NCBI GenBank assembly: GCA_030544215.1
Contig: JARZZO010000004.1
Coordinates: 49,357,980-49,421,979 of the forward strand
Direction: 5' to 3'
DNA: 64,000 bases
Origin: Zantedeschia hybrid cultivar
Lineage: Eukaryota; Streptophyta; Magnoliopsida; Alismatales; Araceae
Below the pieces are notes generated by a model that saw nothing but the letters and a program-made list of their open reading frames with translations, was not told where the DNA came from and ran no database searches. Below, piece after piece: positions 23,996 to 35,926 of the stretch (positions are counted from its first letter, which is position 1; each line of letters opens with the position of its first letter). The translations under genes and the position numbers were made by a program.

Positions 23996-25033
23996 GGGAT
24001 TGTAACGACCCGCCACCCTATAATCGGGGATCCGATTACTAAATGGGTACCGAATCATTAATTTGGAACTAAACTAGGATCTAGTAAGTCTGGGAAATAA
24101 ATAATAAACTAAGCTAAACATTCACATCGCATTGAATTGACAGTGCAGAAATTAAAATTATTACAATGCGACTCGATACAACAAATAATTACATATTCCA
24201 ACTGAAAAGAAATAATTAGACATACAGGCCAGAAATAAATAACAACTACATCGGGGCATACCCCGGAACAACTGTCGAAGACGCACAACACACGGCCGCA
24301 CACGCCGCTCTAAGTCTGCTGGGAGTCCTCACCTGAAAACCGCAGGGGTGAATCTCAAGACAAGACTCAATAGGGATCCTTCGATCCCCACTGCCCACGC
24401 ACACACCCACAAGTGTAAAGTACAGCTAACAGTAAAGTAACAAGTGTAGTGGCAGGTACAATATCTAATTCTCTACGTGAGAACACATGCAGTCAAAATA
24501 TAATAATCATGCACATTCTAAACCAACCGTTAGAAAACCCACAACTGCCGTCTCGATAGAACTCGCCGACCGTACAAACAACGGTGGGGAAAAACCTCGA
24601 CCCGTTGAGACCAAGGAGTAGCCCCTCGGATAGCACGCTCGCTACTCCGGCCCAACTAGCTCAGGTGACCACCCCTTCCCTCAGCATGAGTGACTCTCCG
24701 AATGTACCACTCCGACACCGGTACTAGCTGACCCCGGGGTTCACCAGGTGACCCCCTCTCACTAGGCGTCACCCCGCCCACGCCCCCACCGGCGCTGTGC
24801 TCACGCCCCCACTAGCACAGGGTGATAAAGTGCTACAATGTCACTCCAGGTCCACAGTAACTGGAAACCCAACACAGTGCGATCCGGTCACGTGAAAAGC
24901 CCGCGATCGCATAACACACATAGAACCATCCGATCATGAGGAATCCATCTCTATCGGGTGCACTAAAACATGTGCTGACCAACTATCTAGCAGTATGAAC
25001 ACGTTTTACTGGCATGAATTAGTGAGATTCTGT

Positions 25034-25410
25034 CTTGAATCGCGTCGACCAAGGTCGACGCCATTCAAGCTCCAAGTACAGGTTCATATAAATCAGTTTT
25101 CAGAATCTGGCCTTAAAAGGCGTCGACACCAGTGGTCGCCTTTTAAAAGGCGTCGACATCCTCAGACGCCATTCAACACGGAAATCCGGAAATTCCAACG
25201 CTTTATTCAGGAGATTTCTGCCGTTAAAACGCGTCGTGGGTTCCTGACGCTATTCAAAAACGCGTCGTTTACCCCAGACGTCTTTTAGCCACAGAATCCC
25301 CAACCTGGCAGACTTTCTGTCAGTCGATTCCTGTCTAAAAAGCGTCATGATGGCCCGACGCCCTTCAAAAAGGCGTCGTCCATGCACGACGTCTTTCAAC
25401 CCCAGGAACC
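25034..25410 (-). repeat. Dyad module block in solo LTR (7 modules)
   Basis: The first unit is 25034-25069 (CTTGAAT...ATTCAAG outer arms, spacer GACCAAGGTC). It is followed by three overlapping pairs. The paired units at about 25113-25175 share the palindrome CTTTTAAAAG as linker. The 10-nt spacer holds in all, and right-half variants are GTCGC and GACGT. Mismatches such as A opposite C on this strand become G-U on the element (minus) strand. Confidence 0.9.
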
Positions 25411-25932
25411 AGAACCGCCCTAAGCCCGAGGGCTCTCTTTTCAACCCCAAATAACCCCAAAAATCATCCAAAATGGAGGGAAACGAGGAGCAATACTATC
25501 CATAGGCGAACACCCTCATAGAAATCCTAAACATGCTCATTCTAACCCCCGAAACCAAAGATCTGCCACATGCATAAACGAGGAAAACATGATTTTAAAC
25601 ACAACGCTATGGGGAACGTCACCCTACCGGACACTCGAACGCCTCCGAGCTTCAAGCCGTCCGCCTGTCTCGCCCCACGCCGCCGCCGGTACCGCCGAGG
25701 TCGTCCTAGCCCCACCGTGACGTCGGCCGCCGTCCGGAGAGTAGAACGCCGCAGTGGAAGTGGAGGTGGTAGGGGTAGGAGCTAGGTGGAGGATGGAGTG
25801 GAGGGAGAGGTGAAATGGTGGGAAGAAAAGAGGGAGGAGGAGGGGGTCGCCGCCGGTCACCGGAGGAGGAGGAGAGAAGGAGAGTAGGAGAAAATGAGGG
25901 AAAGAAGGAGGGCTCGCGGGGTTAACCAGAAA

Positions 25933-26228
25933 CTGTCTAAAACACGTCGACATGTACGGACGCCTATCAGGTGATGTGACGGCCGCTCTGACAAGATTTT
26001 GAAACGCGTCGTCCAACACAGACGTCATTCAGACAACTTGTCAGGGCCGTACTCTGGCACACCCAGAGTCGCAGTCTAAAAGGCGTCGTCCCACGCGGAC
26101 GCCGTTCAGACGACAAGACAGGGCCGTACTCACGCGGCCCAAGACCAGCCCACGTGGCAGAACCTGAAACGCGTCTGCCACGGTGGACGCCGTTCATAAC
26201 GCGTCTCGAGGTCCTGACGCGATTCTAC
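25933..26228 (-). repeat. Dyad module block in solo LTR (5 modules)
   Basis: Five units; the last two are 26163-26198 and 26193-26228 and overlap (GCGTC at 26171 and 26201). Variants include CACGTC and GACGTC. This block corresponds to the promoter-distal block 13523-13827 of the other solo LTR. Confidence 0.9.
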
Positions 26229-26307
26229 TCAGAACCCCCGCCCCTCACAAGGGCTAGAACTACAGGGTCCGATCCGAAAACCGGATCCGAAAGTCTCGAT
26301 CCTTACA

Positions 26308-27140
26308 GGGATCCCCTAACATGGACCTTGTATACACATTTTGTAAAAGGGCCCATAATTAGCCATGACAACACGGTGGTCATTACTTCGTGTTTTGACC
26401 TCCATGATATATATGGGAGAGACCTGGCTAGGCATTGCTCGGAACTACTCACGTACCAGTCCTTGGAGGCTCTGCGGCCTATGAAGAGGAGAAAATTCCA
26501 TGATCCTGAATGTGAATGGTACCGGTGGTTCGATATGAGAGACCTCTACATTGCACTGAACAGACTGTTTCTAGATCCTGCAGAACCCAAGTGGCCGCCG
26601 CAAATCGATAAGCTGATCGAAAGTCCCGATGCTATCTTTGACAAATGGATATTGCTGTCAGAAGAGACCGATGAAGGGGAGCCAGATGACCCCTATGAAG
26701 CTGGCTACACTACAGATCTGCTTTGGAGGGGGACATATCCTTCTCATGTTTTCATGCTCCATACTTTGGTTCGCACATTGCTCCTGACCCCGACTTGGTT
26801 GCGGGTCATTATTGAAGATATTCCACGGGCTCCGCCCGTTATGATTACTCTGTCCCCTCGGGACCTCATTCCACCACCTCCTCTCGATCTAGAGAGGATG
26901 TATGATTTAATCTGGGACATACTGCTGTATGATCCCCCTAACCCTTTGGCCTTGGTGCCACTTCCTCCATCTAATTCTCCTTCTATTTGTATTCATTCCT
27001 GTTTTATGCTTAACTCCTCCACTGTCAAAAAAAAAACGCCAATTTGGCAACAAATTCTTCCAAGATCCTCATCGAGGAAACCTCTTACTTGTCCGATCAC
27101 ACCCCATTGCGCGGGTCTTTCGGTCAAGATTCTCTCCTAG
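26308..27140 (+). pseudogene. Tat-A unknown domain between protease and RT
   Basis: This continues the protease frame after the solo LTR. About 230 residues are conserved with Tat-B (60344-61173), including LTWTLYTHFVKGP, FDLHDIYGRDLARHCSELL, KRRKFHDPECEWYRWFD, EETDEGEPDDPY and MYDLIWDILLYDP. I do not recognise the fold or a catalytic motif. It ends at a stop after passing through an A10 run. The RT frame, offset by -1, overlaps its last 127 bp. In Ogre elements an intron has been described between protease and RT; here the sequence is open and conserved, which argues for coding. Confidence 0.7.
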
Positions 27141-28837
27141 ATCTACTCTGCCCCTCCCCTCGGGAGGATTCTCCTGTATTTCCACTTGTATCCCAGGATT
27201 TCCATCCTGTTTCATTTTCATTAAGTTATAATAGGCAGTTTAGTGAAGTTAGGCAGTCTAGTTCTAGGCAAGTTAGTCAAGTTAGGAAGTCTAGGAAGTC
27301 TAAGGATAGGCAAATTCTAGATAGATACCTCCAGGACTTAGCTGATAGATGCTTTTCTTGCTCTTTAATCCCTCAGTTTTTAGAAAATCCAATTCAGATG
27401 CCAGAAGATTGTATGGACGATGAGTCAGTCAATGATGGGTATGGGGTGTATGAGTTAGTACATGAAAAAGACCCCATTATTGAAGATGAGGAAGATGATG
27501 AGGACGCGGCTGAGGCATATGCCAGTGGAGTGAAGAGATTCGATGAACCCTCAGCTGCCGTAGAAGAGCCCACCAAAGAAATCAATTTAGGGACTGAAGA
27601 CGAACCTAAGGTTGTCCTCGTCAACAAAAATCTTTCTACAGAAGATGAGAGGGCAATGGTATAAGTACTTAAGGACTATAAGGACACTTTCGCCTGGAGT
27701 TATGAAGATATGTCGGGGTTAGACTCATCTTTAGTTGAACATAGGTTGACATTAAAGGAAGGAGCTAGCCCGGTCAAGCAGAAATTAAGGCGATTCCACC
27801 CATAAATGGCTCTAAAGATGAAGGAAGAGATCGACAAATTACATAAAGCCAAATTTATTAGAGTTGTCCTTTATCCACAATGGGTGGCCAACATAGTCCC
27901 GGTTATGAAGAAGGACGGGAAGGTCAGAATTTGCATTGACTTCCGCGATCTGAACCAGGCGTGTCCTAAAGATGATTTTCCATTGCCTCATATTGACGTA
28001 CTCATTGATAATACTGCTGGCTATGAGACTTTATCATTTATGGATGGGTTTTCAGGATACAATCAGATTAAGCTGGCAGAAGAAGATCAAGAGAAGACGT
28101 CATTCATTACACCTTGGGGAACATACTATTATGTTGTCATGCCATTTGGATTAAAGAATGCTGGAGCCACTTATTAGAGGGCTATGATGGCAATCTTTCA
28201 TGACATGATGCACATAGATTTGGAAGTGTATGTGGATAATCTATTGGTTAAATCTAAGACGAAGGCTGAGCATGCCAAAGTTTTGGTAAGGGTATTAGAG
28301 AGATCGAGAGAATATCAGTTAAAGATGAACCCCAAGAAATGTGTATTCGGGGTATCTTCAGGGAAATTACTTGGATTCATTGTCAGCAAACGGAGAATTG
28401 AGATCGATCCCAACAAGGCGAAGGCTATCAGAGAAATGCCACCTCCCAAAAACTTGAAAGAGTTGAGAGGATTAATCGGGAAGTTGCAATTTATTCGCCG
28501 TTTTGTCTCCCAGCACTCACAAAGGTGTAAGCCGTTCTACGAGCTTACCAAGCCGGGAGTCAAATTCGATTGGGACGATAAGTGTCAGGAGGCATTCAAT
28601 GGATTAAAGAACTATTTGGCAAGTCCTCCTGTTTTGAGACCACCATCTCCAGGCAAACCATTGATACTTTACATTTCTGTCCTGGATGATGCAGTGGGGG
28701 CTGTCCTAGCACAAGAAGATGAAGAAGGAAAAGAGAGGGCAGCCTATTATCTCTCTAAACTTCTCAACCCCGCTGAACAGAGATACACAGCGATGGAGAA
28801 AACATGCGCAGCATTGGTCTGGGTTGTTCAGAATTGA
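27014..28837 (+). pseudogene. pol: Tat-A pol: reverse transcriptase and RNase H
   Basis: After an acidic linker (EDEEDDEDAAE) come the gypsy RT blocks: MKEEIDKLHKAKFI, VMKKDGKVRICIDFRDLN, DFPLPHID, SFMDGFSGYNQI, PFGLKNAGATY and the active site, here YVDN rather than YVDD (28229-28240), a change of the second catalytic Asp. The RNase H follows (LYISVLDDAVGAVL, YYLSKLLNPAEQRYTAMEKTC). Stops lie at 27662, 27803 and about 28175, where Tat-B has Gln codons, and a 1-nt deletion near 28832 shifts the frame. The gene is inactive. Confidence 0.92.
27027..27056 (+). promoter_or_regulatory. Candidate -1 frameshift site (A10 plus hairpin)
   Basis: Ten A's at 27027-27036 fall in frame as AAA AAA AAA A. 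After 4 nt comes AATTTG-GCAA-CAAATT (27041-27056), a 6-bp stem with a GNRA-type loop. Slipping back one base moves the reader exactly into the RT frame. Tat-B has A9, the same 4-nt gap and the same hairpin (61061-61089). The function is inferred. Confidence 0.5.
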
Positions 28838-29937
28838 AGCATTATTTTTTGGCCCATGAAGTCCATCTCATCGCTAGGATGAATCCTATCAAATTCCTTC
28901 TGGAGAAATCTATTCTTACTGATAGGTTAGCACGATGGCAAAGCTTTCTATCTCAATTCGATATCATTTACATTCAGCAGAAAGCGATCAAGGGCTATGC
29001 CATAGCGGAACATCTCGCTCATCATCCCCTTCCTCGATTTGATCCAGTGCGATCAGAGTTTCCAGATGAGGAACTGATGTCCGTAAATCAAATCAGAGAT
29101 GATATGTGGACTCTGCATTTTGACGGAGCTCTGAATTCTCATGGAAAGGGGATCGGTATCGTTCTGTTATCACCTGAAGGTGTCACCATTCCACAAGCCT
29201 TTCAGCTCGACTTTCCAGTCACCAACAATATAGCTGAATACGAGGCACTCCTTGCTGGCCTCGAGGCTGCTCATTTCCATGGTGCCACTAAACTCAGGAT
29301 TGTGGGTGATAGTCAACTGATTCTTCGCCAAGTGCTGACCAAATACCGAACTCTTGATCCCAAACTCAAGCCTTATCAAGAGCTTACTTCTACTTACTCA
29401 AAGCTTTTCACGAAATTGATCTTTGTCCATGTCCCTAGAAATCAGAACATCTTAGCTAACGCTCTAGCTTCACTTGCATCCTCTCTTGATTTTCTAATCA
29501 GCAGGCAATCCGAATCAATCATAGTTCACAGGCGTCTTTCACCCGCCGTGAAAGACCCTTCATTTCTTAGAATTAAGGAGAAGTTGCTGAAGAAAGTCAG
29601 AGACGGAGTTATTGTGGAAAAAAGAGAAATCATGTTGATGGAACTGTTAGAAGAGATGGATGATGAACAGAAGCCATGGTACTATGAAATTGCCAAATAT
29701 TGTGAAGATCAATCATATCCTGAGGAAGCTACAATTGAGGAGAAGAGAGCTATCAGGAGAGTTGCTCAGAGATACACCCTAGTTGGGGGAGCATTGTACA
29801 AGAGAGGTTTTGATGGAGTCCTTCTAAGATGTCTAGACGAAGATGAGCTTTGGAAGGTTATGGAAGGAGCTCATAGTGGAGTTTGTGGTGGCCATGTCAA
29901 TGGACAGATGCTAGCAAAGAAGATCCTTAGGCAATGA
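28838..29937 (+). pseudogene. Tat-A pol: archaeal-type second RNase H
   Basis: The connection segment (LARWQSFLSQFDI) leads into a second RNase H at about 29100-29500: WTLHFDGALNSHGKGIG, TNNIAEYEALLAGLEAA, GDSQLI, HVPRNQNILANALASLAS. A dual RNase H is diagnostic of the Tat lineage. The last catalytic Asp position reads NALA here and DALA in Tat-B, so this copy has probably lost a metal ligand. The frame then runs into the integrase zinc region and stops at 29935 (TGA; Tat-B has GGA). Confidence 0.9.
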
Positions 29938-30936
29938 TTTTATTGGCCAACCATGGAAGAAGACTGTGTAGGATATGTCCGTAGGTGTGATAAGTGCCAA
30001 CTTCACGCCGACAAAATTCATTCCCCTGCATCTTCACTCCATCATGTTTCTTCCCTATGGCCTTTCTCCATGTGGGCTTTCGACATCATTGGACCCCTTG
30101 GTAACCCAGATTCCGATATCAAGCAAAAATCTTTCATTCTCACGGCAACGGAATACTTCACCAAGTGGGCAGAAGCCGAAGCGTACACGGAAATCAAAGC
30201 ATCAACCGTCTGCAAGTTCATCATGAAGAACATCATCACCCGATTTGGAATTCCAAGCACCATCGTCACCGACAACGGACCGCACTTCGTGTCACAAGAA
30301 TTGAAGGACCTCTGCAACAGGTATAGAATTGCATTGCATCATTCCTCTCCTTATTATCCGCAAGGCAATGGCCAAGCAGAGGCAACTAATAAGACTTTAA
30401 TAAAAATCATCAAAAAGACGTGCAAATCTAACAAATTCACAAACTGGCCAGAAAAATTAGTTGAGGCTCTATGGGCCTACCGAACTTCAATCCGCACGCC
30501 CACTGGGCAAACTCCTTATTCCTTAACATTCGGAATGGAGGCGGTAGTTCCATACGAGATCCTTATACCGTCATTAAGAGTACAATTGAACAAGGAATTT
30601 TCCATTGATGAACATCGTTCAGCACTCCTTGCTCAATTGGAATTCTTAGACGAGAGAAGATGGTCAGCTGCTAATCATGCAAAAGTTTATCAAAATAGAC
30701 TAGCACGTTTTTATCAAAAGAAAGTCATTGAACGTAAGTTCAAAGTCGGTGAAATGGTCGTCAAAAGGATTTTTGTAAAACTTGGTGGTCCGCGTTCTAA
30801 GCTCCAACCCAACTGGGAAGGACCTTATGTTATATCGCACGCTTTTCCTGGTAATGCTTATCGTCTTGTCAATGCAGAAGGAGAAGAGCTAACTCATCCC
30901 TGGAATGGTTTACATCTTAAGAAATACTACCCTTAG
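29938..30936 (+). pseudogene. Tat-A pol: integrase
   Basis: The HHCC zinc residues straddle the stop at 29935 (AHSGVCGGH before it, RRCDKCQ after). The catalytic core has D (AFDIIGP), D (TDNGPHF) and E (QAEATNK), followed by the GPY/F-type C-terminal region (GPRSKLQPNWEGPYV). No chromodomain is visible, consistent with Tat rather than chromovirus. It ends HLKKYYP at 30936. Integrase inserts the cDNA, giving the 5-bp duplications seen here. Confidence 0.93.
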
Positions 30937-33136
30937 GTTAAAGAGTCGATTAGCATGGTACAAAGACCAGTGGAATCAGAAAATTTATAAACTCAAATTC
31001 CCTTATTAGTCTGGATAATTTAACTTCAAACACATTACTACACACACTGACACGTTTGATTCGTGAGTAACAAGAGATGCCAAGTCCTAAGGAATACCGA
31101 AAGCTTGACTAAAAGTGTAAAGTACAAATCATTCCTTTTTCAAAACAAAATTCTGTTTTACACTCAACCCATGATGTCGGAATGAGACTTATAATAGACT
31201 ACCAAGAATACCCGCCATCTTAGTAGGAGGCCGTCAAAAAAAATGGGGGAGATCCGTCCCAGAGAAAAAAGAATAGCAAAAGCAAAAGGCAAAAGCCAAA
31301 CGTCAAATCAAAAGGCCACTACATTACAAACGTTACATCAAGGCCATGAAATGAAATAAAAGGGAGTGCAAGGTCGATAAATACTTCGGAAAGAAAATGA
31401 CCGAACCCCAACGGATATCAGGGTAGGAAAGGAACATCTTTTTAGGTCTCCGGAACCTTCTCATGGGCTTTCTAAACTTATTCTTCCTTTCTTTCTAAAG
31501 AGGCGTACTCCAAACTTAAGGAATGGCTTAGATTGACTGAAGGTCAAATCATCAAATGGGATCACGAATGGAAACACAAGTTCAAACACGATGGGTTTAA
31601 GTTAAATTGTTAAAGAACAATTTGGGAATTAGGTTAATAAATGAATATGATCTTTTGATCTGAGTACCATGCTGGTCTGTTAGTTCACATCATATTTCAA
31701 AAAAAAAAAAAAAATACATATCTCAAAATAAAAAAAAATACATATTTCAAAACCCAAAAAAAATACATATTTCAAAAACAAAAAAAAATACATATTTCAA
31801 AACCCAAACAAAAATGAATATTTCAAAACAAAAAAAAAAATTTCAATTGGCATTTGCTTATTGCATCTAGTATGCTTCATTCCTTTTATTTTAAGTAAGC
31901 ATCTGTCTACTTGTATGTTGCATTTTGCTTAAATTTGATTATTCACATTACCTTTGTTAATAAAGGTTATGCCCCTTGACCATTCATTTAAGGAAAAGAT
32001 TGATCAATCATTCACTCGGTCAGGCAAGGGGCTAAGCCTAAATAGATACTTAACCTGTTTATTAAGTGACATGCAGGACACAAGGCATGAAAAGAGTTGG
32101 AATCCGGTTTGGAATCAGCTAGAACCTGTTTCTGCGACTGAAAAGGCGTCGTGAGACATCGCCGCATTTTAGAAGGAAAATTAAAGAAAACCCAGATAAA
32201 GCTGAAAATATCAAGAAGATCCCACTGTGGGAATTTATGAAGTCCTGACCGTGGCTAAAAAGACGGTTATCTCTACCCTTGTACTCCTTTCATGTAATTA
32301 TTGTGTATCATCATAATTACTATATGTTAAATATTTACTAGTCTATATCAAGGACCTTGTGATTTTGATGAAACTGGAATTTGAGTTCCCTTCAACAAAA
32401 ACGGTGATAATTCCAGAGGATTCTTAATCGCACGGATAGGCCGTTGGATTGTTAATTAGTGAGGACGATGATTCCACTTTTGTGAAACGGTGCGTGGATA
32501 AACGAGCTTCGGGTTAGCACTAGATTACAAGAATTAGTATCCTGACTCATTAATGACAATTTGACAATATTATCCTTGATTAATTTATATTTTATTTAAC
32601 TTTATATTTTTCTTTTAGCCCAGCATGCATCATATAGGATTTTGAAATCATTGTGATTAGGATTAATTATTGATTAAGTTTCAGACCATTAAATCAAATA
32701 ATTCCAACATGATATGAAATATTCCATTCTGAATTGAGTATCTTGAATATCTTTGAGGTTCGCTTAAAGATATCCTTGGAATTCTATCCTTTTTGGACTC
32801 TTTATCCAATATTTCTTGTTTTCTTTTAAGATCCATCATGGCTGCAGCACGTCCACATTGGCTGGCAAACGTTCCCCATGATGAAACCTACAGTGTCTAC
32901 GACTTGGGGTACTTCCCACTCCGAGGAAGTTGATCGACTTTATTTTATTTCCTTGTCTACCTCATCCAGACATGATTGATTCCATTGATCTCCTTGAGTT
33001 ATCTTCATTGATGATTTTGAGAAAAATTCCAATCATGTGATGTTGAGAGCGTGTCTCATCACACCTTGGCATCACCTTTTCAGTACATTCCATTTCATTT
33101 CACTCCCTTGCAAAGACGATGCCAAGGTGAGGCAGC
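30937..33136 (+). other. Tat-A 3' non-coding region
   Basis: 2.2 kb between integrase and 3' LTR. It holds an A-rich minisatellite (31692-31850) and one degenerate dyad module (32138-32173, right half GCCGC). A polypurine tract is not obvious before the 3' LTR; AAGGTGAGGCAGC is the best candidate. I see no extra gene. Confidence 0.7.
31692..31850 (+). repeat. A-rich minisatellite, about 6 units
   Basis: Units of roughly 25-28 bp made of a poly-A run plus TACATATTTCAAAAC. They probably expanded by slippage within the element's 3' region. Confidence 0.85.
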
Positions 33137-34473
33137 TATAGACACGCTAATTTTGACATCATTTCGAGTAAATTTCATATCATATAATAATGCCTTAGAA
33201 TGGTCTGATATTTAATCATTGGTTAATTTTTATTGATCTTTTAAGTGTCGGGTTTAACAGACATGTTTAAGTTAATCAATTAAATTGATTTGAACTCAAA
33301 TTTCAGTTAAAATATGAAGAAATCTAAAAGACGTCGACATATGTGGACTCCATTTAAACTTTATTCTTATTTTGACGTTTAAATTTGAATTTTAATCAGT
33401 TGATTAATTAGCTAAAAGGCGTCTGTAAGTCACAACGCGTTTTAGGTTTCCTAAGCTATTTCTACTTCTTTTTCGGATGTTTATCCTTATCTTAATTAGT
33501 GTAAAAGGCGTCTTTACAAGGCGACGCGTTTTAGCTAATACAGATAAAGATAAGTTTTTCCCGGATATTTATCTTTATCTTAATCAGTCTGAAAGGCGTC
33601 TTCAGTGGTTGACGCGTTTTAGATAATTACAGACTAAGATGAATTAATCTGTATTTATCTGTTGGTTAAGGTAGATAAATCCTAAGTTTCTCCATGTAAA
33701 TCTACGGACGCAGAAGAAGCCTATAAATACCTTGCATCTTGAATGGGTGAAAAAAGTTGAATTAGAGTTGGAATTAGAGTTAGAATTAATTGAAGATCGA
33801 AGCAACGACGTCCAAACGCCGAAGTGCTGCTGTTTCCAGAAGTCGGCGTCCGTTCTTCATCCAATCTTCATCCAATCAAGATCCAAGCTTTCTATTCTTC
33901 ATCAACCGGCATAAGTTTTTTCAATTCATTTCTGTACTTTTCATATTCACTTCATTAATTCTACATTCTTCATCACATCACTCCATGTAACACACACAAC
34001 ACTAGCATCATTTCCAAAACCTATTTGATAAAGGGGTTTCAAAGACCATCTCAACAAGTGAGTTTTCTGTTTAGTTGCATGTTTAAAACTCTGTTTAGAA
34101 TGGATACTACTTTTGCCTGAATTCTCATTGTTTTCTTTATTTTTCTTTCTATTTCTTGCAAGCTACAAAGGAGAATCAAAAGGGGAGGAAATCAACAAGC
34201 AAATCACAAGAACTCTGGACGATCCTCAACAGCAATCACAGCAAGAACAAAAGACAAGAAAGGGCTCTCTTTCTTCAGCCGGCTGAAGGAGGGGAACCAA
34301 GAGCTCAACATCTCCCACGTTCAAACAGGTAGGCGATCAAAATCTTCTTTTGGAACTTTTAAGTCAAAAGTTTCTAGCGATCACTTCACTTAGTTTCTTT
34401 TTAATAGGTTTATTTTGCACTTAAACAATATAGATCTTTCATGATAATCACACACTCATTTTAAGCACTCACA
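33137..34473 (+). mobile_element. Tat-A 3' LTR
   Basis: It starts TATAGACACG (TG changed to TA) and ends ACTCACA, 1337 bp. It carries the same four dyad modules (33323-33623; GACGC decayed to AACGC in the second), the TATA box at 33721 and the CAG/GTAGGC motif near 34327. Confidence 0.92.
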
Positions 34474-34478
34474 CTTAC

Positions 34479-34920
34479 TTCTTTTAATTGAAGAACCAAT
34501 GTGTAAATTATCATGAGACACATTTAATAGATACAAATCATTGGATAATATAACAGAAGCTATTAATTTATTTCCAAAATAAATTGAACAACTATTGTTC
34601 CCAAAATTTAAATTGTATCCAATTCTATCTAAACATGAAATAGAAATGATGTTCCTTATTATGCTAGGTACATAATAACATTCATTTAATGAAAATGTGT
34701 CACCGGATAGTAGCTTGAGCTTCACTGTCCCCACAGCGATCGCCGCAACTCTTGCGCCGTTACTTAGCCTCAGCTCCACCTCGCCGGTCCTCAGCTTACG
34801 TCTTTTTGTCAGTGCCTGCACAGAATTGCAGATATAAGATACACATCCAGTATCTAATACTCATGATATACAATCTCTTATTGACAAGTTTACATATATC
34901 ATATAGATACCTGAAGCGTC
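34479..34920 (-). pseudogene. Copia-1 protease region
   Basis: The minus strand reads a retropepsin-type LDTGC active site (DTG codons at the complement of 34846-34854), then CNSVQAL and the copia post-protease region (LSNGARV, ECYYVPSIIRNIISI). A stop sits just before VLDTG and another joins it to gag. It is cut at 34478 by Tat-A and resumes as integrase at 17851. Confidence 0.85.
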
Positions 34921-35745
34921 CTACTGCTTCACAGTTCCTTGAGCCTTGTCCTTGAGGTATTCTTTGCAATTCCTCTTCCAATGGCCCTTCTGGTGACAGT
35001 AGAAGCAATCACCTTTCTCAGCACTCTTGCCTTTGTCTTTCTTGACAACCTTTGCCTTTCTTTGAACCTTGTTCTTATTCTTACGAAAAGCTTGGACTGC
35101 AAGTCTTTTTCTGTTGGTCTTATCAACCATGAGGACTTGGGGTTTATCCTTCACAAGGTTCCCTTCAGCAGTCTTTAACATGTTCAATAGTTCAGCTAAG
35201 GTGGTCTGGATCTTGTTCATGTTAAAATTAACGACGAACTGAGCATATGACTGTGGAAGTGAAGATAACACGAGGTCTGTGTGCATCTCCTTGGGAAGTG
35301 TAATCCCAAGAGCATCCAGCCTCTCCACCCACTCAATCATCTTCAGCACGTGATTCTGTATTGAAGTTCCCTCTGCCATCTGAGCCTTGAACAGATTCTT
35401 CGATATCTCATATCGTTCGATTCTGCTTTGCTCACCAAATAGTTCCTTCAAATGGAGCATGATGGATCTAGCATCCATCTCTTCATGTTGCCTCTGCAAC
35501 TCATTGCTCATAGAGGCTAACATGTAGTATTGGGCCATGGTGGAATCTTTCTTCCATTTTTCATATGCTATCATTTCCTCCTCTGAGGCATCTAATGCTG
35601 GTTCAGAAGGAGGTTCATTATCCAAGACGTAGGCAATCTACTCAGACCTGAGGACAATCTTCAGGTTCCTGAGCCAGTCTGAGTAGTTGGTGCCTGTCAA
35701 ACGGTTGGCATCAAGTATGCCTCGCAACGGGTTATAGTGCGACAT
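34921..35745 (-). pseudogene. gag: Copia-1 gag
   Basis: The start is MSHYNPLRGILDANRL at 35745, followed by LTGTNYSDWL typical of copia Gag. A TAG at 35638-35640 breaks it (RSE, stop, IAYVLD). The rest is open and has the Gag core (ARSIMLHLKELFG, LPQSYAQFVVNFN), a basic stretch and a CCHC knuckle CFYCHQKGHWKRNC near the C-terminus. It ends at 34921. Family role: particle assembly and RNA binding. Confidence 0.92.
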
Positions 35746-35926
35746 TCTAGCCTACAGGAGATAATCAAATGATAATTAGCAGGTATTCAGATTAACTAAA
35801 ACAAGATATGGTCTTTTATTATCTAGTTTTACTCCCACTAATTTTCGACAGACTGTATAACTTTCAGATATACAGAACGGGAGACGCCGACTGTCTCCTA
35901 GTGGGGATCAGAATCTCCAAGCATCA

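Larger units (their letters stand above)
23996..26312 (-). mobile_element. Gypsy solo LTR inside Tat-A, 12 dyad modules
   Basis: The body 24001-26307 (2307 bp) reads TGTAACGACCC...CCTTACA on the plus strand, so the element sense is minus. GGGAT flanks it at 23996-24000 and 26308-26312. Tat-B lacks the insertion (GGCCGAGATCCC at 60338), which gives a clean empty-site comparison. It belongs to the same family as 13445-15881 in the opposite orientation. It carries two dyad-module blocks around a purine-rich tract (about 25790-25910). Confidence 0.93.
17847..34478 (+). mobile_element. Tat-A: complete Ty3/gypsy Tat-lineage element
   Basis: LTRs at 17852-19176 and 33137-34473 are flanked by CTTAC at 17847-17851 and 34474-34478. 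The element sits in antisense orientation inside copia-1, between protease and integrase. Order is LTR, PBS, long leader, gag, protease, G-patch-like segment, unknown domain, RT, RNase H, second (archaeal-type) RNase H, integrase, 2.2-kb 3' non-coding region, LTR. The second RNase H marks the Tat lineage. At least eight stops or frameshifts and a 2.3-kb solo LTR at 24001 inactivate it. Confidence 0.93.
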
